Below, piece by piece: positions 58,901 to 64,000 of a stretch of 64,000 bases of DNA (position 1 is the first letter of the stretch; every line of letters starts with the position of its first letter). A model generated the notes under the pieces. That model searched no databases and had not been told where the DNA came from. It worked only from the letters and a program-made list of their open reading frames with translations. The stretch is from Gambelia wislizenii (Eukaryota > Chordata > Lepidosauria > Squamata > Crotaphytidae), in NCBI GenBank assembly GCA_030847615.1, contig JAUMIR010000015.1, positions 3,985,501 to 4,049,500 of the forward strand, read 5' to 3'. A program made the translations under genes and the position numbers.

Positions 58901-61900
58901 TAAATGTGTAAACAGCAAAAGCACGGATATAAGAGTGTGGGATAAATGAAAAAATATGGGACCTGATGCCGTGTAAATATGAATCACGGGATCTTCCAGA
59001 ATTTTCTTAAGAGGGACAAAAATTGTTTAAACAGAGCGGGACGAAAACTGGAAGTCCCGGTACGCCCCGCAACAAAAATTGCCGTGTAACTGGCACCCAA
59101 AGCTGGTTGAAACAATCATTAATTTGAGACATCAATACACTAAACAGATCTATGAGTACACTTATAGAGCATTTGTGCATTGATATAAGAGGAAAGGCTT
59201 GAATGACCAGTCGGTGTCGGTTAACACCTTGTTACTATTCTTGCAAGATGGTTTAGACGTGGGCCTTCTCCCAAATACTATTAAAAGGCAAGTGTCAGCA
59301 ATTTCATCTCCTCTATCTCTGGGGCACTCTAAGAAGCTTTCATCACATCTGTATGTTCGGTGTTCCTTAAGAGCAGCCACTTTAATAAAGCCTCCAATAA
59401 TCCACAGGTATCCTAATTGGGATCTGCATATGGTACTGGCAGCATTAACAAAAGATCCCTTTGAACCATGGAGAGAGGTATCCTCTAAATTCCTCACATC
59501 AAAGGTACTATTCCTTATGGCTATTCTAAAGAAGAGTTGGGAGCTCTTTCAATTTGGAAGGAGTTATGCATCACCCATCAAGACTCAGTGGTCTTAAGAC
59601 TGGATCCCACATTCATACCTAAGGGCAATACAGTACAACTTTTCACAGCTCTCAAGAAATAATTTTACTACTTTTTTTTTTTGTCTTTACCCAAGGAAGG
59701 AATTAGAGAAATCCTGGCACGCCCTGGATGTGTGAAGAACCCTGAAAATATATATTAAGTGTTCTCAGCGCTTTGAGTATCTGATCTCCCCTTTGTGTCT
59801 TTTCAGCCAGGGTCAGTGGGCAAGAAGGTCTCATCTTCTACCTTGTCGAGATGGATCAGGGCCTGTATCTCAACAAGCTATGCCAAGACTGGGATAACAC
59901 TGTTGGGAGTGGTTGTTGCTCATTCCACTCACAGCGCAGCTACAGCTGCAGCACTAGCCACAAATGCACCTATATTAGACATATGTTGGGCAGCAAAATG
60001 GTCCCCCTCTTTTGTGCGCCACTACCATTTGGATGCCTTTGAATCTGTGGAGACCTCCTTTGGAAGACGCATACTGCAGTGTGCAATATCTTCATAAATG
60101 ATGTACTTAAGTTCAGCCAACGATTGGGCAGGGAGCTTTGGCATGTCCCATGACAGGAATTCTCCTCTTCCACACTGGAAAAAGGAACATTGGTCTTACC
60201 TGTGAGATGTTGCTTTACAGCAGTGGAGGTGGAGACATCTTCCCCACCCAGAATTGAGGGGGGCTTTCTTCCTTAGTGATGGTATGGGCAATACAGTTTG
60301 GTTAGTACTTTATAGTGAGTCTGTGGGGTGTTTCTCTATTCCTTCCTTTTCTTGGAGTGCTAAATCCTTGACTGTAACTTGAACTGAGGGATCGTGGGGG
60401 TTGCTCCACCAAGTGGTGGCCCCCTCAAAGTCTACTTCCTGCCTACCACAGCAATGAAGAGGAGCAACCCATGCTTTTCTGCCTCCTCCACTGAAAAGCA
60501 ACACCTCACAGGTAAGACCAGTGTTCCTCCCCCCCCCACAACACTTGGGCAGCTTTTCAACTTTAAAAAAAATATTTAAGGTAGCAAATGAGTTTATGTA
60601 AAGAGTGACTTTAAATGCTAAAAAGGCACATAGCTTACCCGAAGGTTGGAAAGTGAAGCAAAACTGTATCCCAAATTTTTATTGACTGCAATGAGGACAC
60701 AAGTAAAATTTTATCCAAAATAAATGTGATTTTACTGTGTTGAGATATCTTTTCTGTTTATTTGATTTGTATGAGTTTTAACAATGAGGTCTGCTGACTA
60801 TTAATAAAATTCACTGACTAATTGATGACAACATTGAAATCAGTGTACAAATCCTCAGTCACACTCAATAAATCTATTGTTTGCATCACAAAGGCCAAGG
60901 GAAACAGGCTTATCTCATAGGGTAAAAGTCTGAAATTTCTATTTTTAAATATATTTGTACACTGACCAAGAGCCCAAACTAAAGGTGAAACAATGTTCTT
61001 TTATTAAATCATTCAACTATTTTTAGGTGGCGCATCTAATAAATAAGACATCAGAACTTGAAGTAGCAGAGGGCAAGACCCGAAGCGGGAAGAGATTTCA
61101 GAGCAATACAGTTAGTATCCTGATTTTCAAAGAACAAGCAAAACGTTTTCTTCAAAATTCAAGATGAGATAAATAGATTTAGAAATGCATAGAATACATT
61201 TACAGTACCAACACTGTTCTTAATGCATGGACCAATAAGTATCTGTTTTCTGTTTACTTCTGTTTCTGTACTATAGCAGAAGTAGGAGTTAAGATTAATT
61301 TATAACTTAACTATTAATGAAGTATTAATTTGTTTCTACAACACTTTTCTGTAGTACTCAATTACATTATGGTTCTTACCTTTGTTATCCTACGAGTAAA
61401 GCTGTGACATCCACAAGGCTGCATGCTAAGCTGGACAACTGAATGGGATTTGAACCTGGTCCCTAGCATCCCAGACCAGAACTGCATTCATAGCATCATA
61501 TTGATCATTCATAATAAACTTGATTTCCCTTCCACCAATCATTTTCTTTCATGCCTAGTATGTTTGGGAAGTAACTAAATGTTAAGCAGTACTAAATTTC
61601 TTTCTAATATTACTGCTACTAGATTTTCGAAACTAATATATTGTTCAGTAGATTTTATAAATAATAGGTAAAGTTAGAGGCTTAGTGGCAAGATACAGTC
61701 TCTTTGTTAAATTAAAGAAACATGCAAACATACCAGCCTCACTTTTTATTATACGTTTTGGATAATGTGTGCTTCTAGAAAGATCTCACACTCTGAAACC
61801 TGTGATTAAATTACAGTTTGGAAGGTGAGGTGAAATTTAATCGGGATTATTATGTGTATACAGCAGCACAGGAACCTCAGTGTTTGTACTTGCACTGAGC

Positions 61901-62839
61901 TGATTAGCAGCCTGCAGATGTGCAGATGGGTGGGATTTGAGTGATGTTGGGGGCACAGCAGAGGCAAAGTGCAGGTGAACTTAGCAGGACAGGGAGTTGT
62001 GCTTCTGGCTGCTGGCGGGTCCTGTTTTTTGATTTTATACAACAAAGCTTGAGAGTGAGGTCAGGAAGCCTAGCTCATGAAACTCAGACTGTTTCATGAT
62101 GAAGTCAGGTGAGGGGACAGCATAGCTATGAATTCAAGTCAGGGAAATTATTTATTTCCATGCTCTAAAGCTTTGCTGTTTTTTAAACAACACCTACCAG
62201 CAGCTGGTATTGTTAGGAGTGTGCTTTCTGCTGCCAACAGGATTGTGAAGTGGGCAGCAGCGGTGAAAATGAAGGGAGATAACAGTTTCTTCACACTGTA
62301 CCACCTCAGAGCTCCCACTTTCAAGCTGGGGAAAAACATTCTGGACAGAACTTTCACTAATATAAATCCCTAGTACCAAGGCTGTTTCTACCATCTCCTC
62401 TTGCTTTGCTTGGTCCTGTTCTGTACAATCCTGGGTCTGTACAGTAAGAAACCTCCTCCTACACATCTGCCACTTGCTTTACTGGCAAAATATTTCACCT
62501 ATGAGCATTGTGGGGAAGATTCTGCTGGAATCAGCAACTTAGGACGTGTCCTTCAGCATGTACAGCGGTGAAAGTAAATCATATGTTGTCATGACCCAGC
62601 TAAGGCTTGCCCTTACTGTCGCCACTCTTAAAGAGTCCTTCATTAATTTTTTAACACCAGTTGAGGAAGACTAACAGCCTATGGATGCACAGTGAGCCTC
62701 TTAATAGCTGTCTGCAGAACTTTCTTCTAGAGCTAACGGTTCTTCTGTCTCTGTCAAGGCTAGTGCAGAAAGCACCAAAAAGCAGTCAGCAGCAGCAAAG
62801 GCCCGGAAGAGAGGTAGCTCAGAATCAGTCAAGAAGCCA
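40955..62839 (+). CDS. HORMAD1: HORMAD1, meiotic HORMA-domain protein (13 coding exons, 3' end outside window)
   Basis: Meiosis-specific chromosome-axis protein; known roles are supporting double-strand break formation, synapsis and checkpoint signalling in germ-cell nuclei. Thirteen exons join in frame into 369 residues (human 394). Residues about 12-210 form the HORMA domain: [91 protein letters not shown] and [10 protein letters not shown] are nearly unchanged from mammals. The acidic, low-complexity linker diverges; the conserved KTRSGKRFQ motif and a basic NLS-like KARKRG follow. The last roughly 25 residues, which in mammals include the C-terminal end, are beyond 64000. Three consecutive tiny exons (37, 21, 27 bases) sit in the HORMA core. 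The noncoding first exon is probably in the CpG-rich stretch near 38.6 kb. Confidence 0.96.
41453..41597 (+). CDS. HORMAD1: HORMAD1 coding exon 2, start of HORMA domain
   Basis: 145 bases, phase 0 to 1. Acceptor TTTTTAG ends at 41452, donor GTAATG at 41598. It encodes [14 protein letters not shown] through [11 protein letters not shown]. Confidence 0.96.
41598..42837. other. HORMAD1 intron, nothing recognised
   Basis: No repeat with clear ends; an inverted pair TCTGGTCCCGTGGGGGACC (42647) and its complement (about 42727) makes a hairpin. Confidence 0.5.
42838..43195 (-). repeat. B-family interspersed repeat, antisense
   Basis: Reverse copy: GGCATGGGTGGCCAAACAGC to CCAGGACAGTTGGAGAGTAT. Confidence 0.65.
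44011..44074 (+). CDS. HORMAD1: HORMAD1 coding exon 3
   Basis: 64 bases, phase 1 to 2, acceptor TTTTAAG (ends 44010), donor GTATGT (44075). It encodes [20 protein letters not shown] and most of the following Trp codon. Confidence 0.95.
44813..46636 (-). mobile_element. L1 LINE, 5'-truncated, with target-site duplication
   Basis: Minus-strand frames encode the L1 ORF2 C-terminal part: [55 protein letters not shown] and KCWKCQ. The 17-base TAAAGTCAGCTGCTTTT occurs at 44796-44812 and 46637-46653 at the two junctions. About 1.8 kb of the 3' end remains, with stops and frameshifts. Confidence 0.88.
44907..44925. repeat. (ATG)n microsatellite in L1 3' region
   Basis: Six GAT/ATG units near the 3' end of the antisense L1. 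Confidence 0.85.
46784..46820 (+). CDS. HORMAD1: HORMAD1 coding exon 4 (37 bases)
   Basis: Acceptor TTTTTACAG ends at 46783, donor GTAAGT at 46821. It completes the Trp and encodes [12 protein letters not shown], identical to the mammalian sequence. Confidence 0.95.
46927..46947 (+). CDS. HORMAD1: HORMAD1 coding exon 5 (21-base microexon)
   Basis: Acceptor AAACAG ends at 46926, donor GTAAGT at 46948. Seven codons LRLIILA correspond to mammalian LRMVVLA. Phase 0 on both sides. Far too short for ORF prediction. Confidence 0.92.
47048..47074 (+). CDS. HORMAD1: HORMAD1 coding exon 6 (27-base microexon)
   Basis: Acceptor TTTGTAG ends at 47047, donor GTACAC at 47075. Nine codons VYTDQEDPQ correspond to mammalian VYTNPEDPQ. 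Confidence 0.92.
47702..47920. mobile_element. T-family MITE in HORMAD1 intron
   Basis: Termini TACAGTTGTCCCTCCATATC and ATGAAAGGACAACTATGTA; internal motifs as in other copies. Confidence 0.8.
47921..49147. other. HORMAD1 intron, nothing recognised
   Basis: Non-coding; open frames at 48502-48862 overlap on both strands and show no family resemblance. Confidence 0.5.
49148..49345 (+). mobile_element. Sauria-type SINE, old copy
   Basis: TATGGTCTAGTGCTTAGATA head, CTTAGCCATGCATTTCCCTG, and the characteristic CTTACCTCACAGTGTTGTTG with TGAGACTAAA tail region. This family is known from squamates. Confidence 0.65.
49465..49532 (+). CDS. HORMAD1: HORMAD1 coding exon 7
   Basis: 68 bases, phase 0 to 2, acceptor TGTTTAG (ends 49464), donor GTATTC (49533). 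It encodes [20 protein letters not shown] plus FT. Confidence 0.95.
49533..50998. other. HORMAD1 intron, nothing recognised
   Basis: No repeat family or exon identified. Confidence 0.5.
50999..51150 (+). CDS. HORMAD1: HORMAD1 coding exon 8
   Basis: 152 bases, phase 2 to 1, acceptor TTTTTCTAG (ends 50998), donor GTAAAG (51151). It encodes [20 protein letters not shown] and [14 protein letters not shown], the best-conserved part of the domain. Confidence 0.97.
51525..51769 (+). CDS. HORMAD1: HORMAD1 coding exon 9, end of HORMA domain
   Basis: 245 bases, phase 1 to 0, acceptor TTTTTAG (ends 51524). It encodes [29 protein letters not shown] and [12 protein letters not shown], then a diverged tail. 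Donor GTGAGA at 51770 chosen because the next exon is in phase. Confidence 0.93.
51921..51987 (+). CDS. HORMAD1: HORMAD1 coding exon 10
   Basis: 67 bases, phase 0 to 1, acceptor CATACAG (ends 51920), donor GTACAA (51988). It encodes [20 protein letters not shown]. Similarity to the mammalian linker is weak; phase agreement with both neighbours supports the limits. Confidence 0.8.
52481..52912 (-). mobile_element. RTE-like LINE 3' end, copy 3, in HORMAD1 intron
   Basis: Same terminus (CTCTGGCTTTTCTTCGCAAA) preceded by (CT)n; minus strand encodes [20 protein letters not shown]. Confidence 0.78.
52930..53410 (-). repeat. A-family repeat, antisense, in HORMAD1 intron
   Basis: AAAATCCAACATGGCAGCAG through GGGGTATTTTCACCGTGTGG. 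Confidence 0.65.
53774..53856 (+). CDS. HORMAD1: HORMAD1 coding exon 11
   Basis: 83 bases, phase 1 to 0, acceptor TTCACAG (ends 53773), donor GTATAA (53857). The encoded [13 protein letters not shown] and NDFINNSQ parallel the mammalian acidic linker ending in SHSQ. Confidence 0.87.
54050..54420 (+). mobile_element. CR1 3' end in HORMAD1 intron
   Basis: Runs from AGAGAAGGTTGAGTGGGGAC to TTCTATGATTCTATGATTCT, directly before the DIRS-like element. Confidence 0.82.
55880..56450 (-). mobile_element. CR1 fragment nested in DIRS-like element
   Basis: The minus strand encodes [20 protein letters not shown] and [20 protein letters not shown] of CR1 ORF2. DIRS-derived sequence lies on both sides, so CR1 inserted later. 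Confidence 0.8.
56700..56790 (+). mobile_element. Short CR1 3' end fragment
   Basis: Contains TTCCTGCATGGCAGGGGGCT and CAACTCTGTGATTC, diverged CR1 tail motifs. Confidence 0.5.
57567..57590. repeat. (AC)n microsatellite within DIRS remnant
   Basis: Ten or so AC units interrupt the DIRS coding remnant. Confidence 0.9.
57804..59098. mobile_element. Unclassified DNA element nested in DIRS remnant
   Basis: Terminal inverted repeats GGGTGCCATTTACATG and (complement of right end) GGGTGCCAGTTACACG. DIRS coding sequence breaks off before it and resumes at 59099. 1.3 kb, no transposase seen; a (GT)n tract is at 58163-58184. No clear target duplication. Confidence 0.55.
58163..58184. repeat. (GT)n microsatellite
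   Basis: About eleven GT units inside the nested DNA element. Confidence 0.95.
59105..60097 (+). pseudogene. DIRS tyrosine recombinase remnant
   Basis: Frame 59199-59597 reads [40 protein letters not shown] and [20 protein letters not shown], the N-terminal half of DIRS recombinases. Frame 59795-60097 reads [28 protein letters not shown] and [12 protein letters not shown], the C-terminal half. The position usually holding the second catalytic Arg (HxxR) reads His-Ser-Thr-His, so the catalytic motif is lost. A stop and frameshift separate the halves. Confidence 0.78.
60570..62758. other. HORMAD1 introns around coding exon 12, nothing else recognised
   Basis: Largely unique-looking AT-rich sequence apart from the exon at 61027-61110. 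Confidence 0.5.
61027..61110 (+). CDS. HORMAD1: HORMAD1 coding exon 12
   Basis: 28 codons, acceptor TTTTTAG (ends 61026), donor GTTAGT (61111). It encodes [20 protein letters not shown] and FQ, matching mammalian VNKTSELDMSESKTRSGKVF. Confidence 0.94.
62759..62839 (+). CDS. HORMAD1: HORMAD1 coding exon 13, basic region
   Basis: 27 codons, acceptor CTGTCAAG (ends 62758), donor GTAAGT (62840). The Lys/Arg-rich [20 protein letters not shown] looks like a bipartite nuclear localisation signal. The final coding exon is not visible before 64000. Confidence 0.83.
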
Positions 62840-64000
62840 GTAAGTTCTTATGCTGTATTTTGTAGAAAGTAACAAGGGTTCTTATCGTAGGTATTCTTTC
62901 TTGCCTTTTATTAATCCAGTATTTTTGCTCAAAATAAGATGCCCTTTTTTTAAAACTGCCAACTGCAGCCTTGGAAAATTAGGTGACTTAGTAGCAGGGC
63001 CTGTGAGTCATGCCTGTTCATTTATATCAGCCCTATCAATTTCATCAAGCTACTGGGCAGGGGGGGTGGGGTGGAATGAAGGCTTGCCACCACAAATAAG
63101 AATTCTGCCCCCCCCCATGAAATTTTCCTTCAGTCCCCAAATCTCTAGCCTTGCAGAGAGTGAGACACTGAAAATCATTCACACTGTCTCTGGCTTTTCT
63201 TCGCAAATGAAGATTCAGGGACTCATCCTGCGCTTTCTGCAAGTGCGCTGATGACTAAAAAGGCCAATCTGAGATGAGCAAGTCTGGTTGCAGAAAACAC
63301 AGCAGAAGGTCTCCTTGGGTGATGTTTCCGGGTTGTGATTCTTTCTGCGTTGTTGTTTCTCTTCCAGACTTGTTCGGCGTGAGTTCTCAAATAAGGCTGC
63401 AGCATTGTGGATTGTGTGTCTCCATGCCTCCCGATGTGAGGCCAGGGCGGACCATTGTTGGTGATCAATTTGGCCAAGCCTGAGATGTTGTTTCAGAGAG
63501 TCCTTGTATCGCTTTTTTGGAGCGCCCCTACAACTCTTATATTTGTTATGTTTGATTCCCTTCGTAACATTGCCTGATCCTTTTCTTTGGATGCTTAAGC
63601 AGTACAGTATTACTAAATGCTCAACTGATGTGTGAACTGACTGCGATGCCAGAAATTTGGGAACTGAAGGAAACTTTTGGTGGGGCATATAATTCTTATG
63701 GAGGGTGGCAATGCTGTCATTTCCCCCGCCCCCCATAGCCAAACCCTTGTTCTACAGTAAACCCCACTGTGTTTTAGTGGGGGTTACTCGTAGGCAAGTG
63801 TGGGCAGAGTTGCTTCTGCCCCAGTGTCCAACTTAACCCAGAGCTTATTCTTTTCAAGTAGCAAGATGAACCACGGTAGAAACAGACTCCTTCCTTAACA
63901 GGCCTAGTGCCAGCACCCAACTTGGTGCAGCAAAAACTGGAGACATGTCAGATCCCACTGGCACCAGGCTGCTGGCACTGATACTACAGGTCAGGTGTCT
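62840..64000. other. HORMAD1 intron running off the window
   Basis: Contains RTE-like copy 4 and otherwise unassigned sequence; no terminal coding exon detected. Confidence 0.6.
63187..63530 (-). mobile_element. RTE-like LINE 3' end, copy 4, in HORMAD1 intron
   Basis: Same terminus. The minus strand keeps an open frame with [20 protein letters not shown] and ends in a C2H2-like CCVFCNQTCSSQIGLFSHQ-RTC segment at the ORF C-terminus. Confidence 0.8.

Larger units (their letters stand above)
54535..60500 (+). mobile_element. Decayed DIRS-type (tyrosine recombinase) retrotransposon with nested insertions
   Basis: About 6 kb in the HORMAD1 intron 53857-61026. Inverted repeats lie at 54539-54632 and 60381-60474 (imperfect, about 94 bases), as expected for DIRS elements. 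A gag-like frame begins at 54839. RNase H-like sequence lies at about 57085-57330 ([31 protein letters not shown]), followed by VDLFA near 57405 and [20 protein letters not shown] at 57490-57550. A tyrosine recombinase follows at 59105-60097. Stops interrupt all parts. A CR1 (55880-56450) and a DNA element (57804-59098) are nested inside, so it is long dead. Confidence 0.82.

Noticed and set aside
59199..60097. Host gene encoding a recombinase
   Set aside because: Sequence matches DIRS retrotransposon recombinase, is split by stops and lies between element inverted repeats.
62840..64000. HORMAD1 terminal exon
   Set aside because: No in-phase acceptor followed by the expected C-terminal residues was found before the window ends.

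Overview
This is vertebrate nuclear DNA. All real genes are split by canonical GT/AG introns, and the sequence between exons is packed with retroposons. The repeats point to a squamate reptile, most likely a lizard: CR1 LINE 3' ends with the ATTCTATG tail, a Sauria-type tRNA SINE, a 5S-rRNA-derived SINE, an L1, RTE-like LINEs, a DIRS-type tyrosine-recombinase retrotransposon, and many hAT-like and Tc1/mariner-like MITEs. I do not assign a species.

Three protein-coding genes lie head to tail on the + strand. (1) CTSK (cathepsin K): the window opens at the end of an exon and holds the last five coding pieces (1-18, 1814-2032, 4378-4543, 7792-7897, 10220-10319), i.e. the final 202 residues including the whole catalytic triad. 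(2) CTSS (cathepsin S): complete, seven coding exons from the ATG at 24799 to the stop at 34856, 333 residues. (3) HORMAD1 (meiotic HORMA-domain protein): thirteen coding exons from the ATG at 40955 to 62839, 369 residues. Its last roughly 25 residues lie beyond the window. The same order and relative orientation (CTSK-CTSS-HORMAD1) is known in mammals, so this is an old syntenic block. The two cathepsins are tandem paralogues with identical intron phases: lysosomal papain-family cysteine proteases, CTSK linked to bone and collagen degradation and CTSS to antigen processing. HORMAD1 acts in germ cells on the meiotic chromosome axis and has no functional link to its neighbours.

Layout: 1-10.5 kb CTSK; 10.5-24.8 kb intergenic, almost wholly repeats; 24.8-35.2 kb CTSS; 35.2-38.4 kb intergenic; 38.4-38.7 kb CpG-rich stretch with an E-box and two E2F-type sites, the likely HORMAD1 promoter; 41-64 kb HORMAD1, with a 5'-truncated L1 in one intron and a decayed DIRS element of about 6 kb in another.

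I found no undescribed multi-gene system. The most interesting points are: CTSS carries several changes in its S2 specificity pocket (Tyr, Ala, Ile, Gln at the human Phe70, Gly137, Val162, Phe211 positions) while CTSK has the reverse Ala-to-Gly change; the 3' splice site of a CTSK exon appears to lie at the edge of an antisense L2-like LINE; a 76/78 matched palindrome lies upstream of HORMAD1; and several nested insertions have readable target-site duplications. Exon boundaries were read by eye from splice sites, reading phase and remembered family sequences; no alignment was run.
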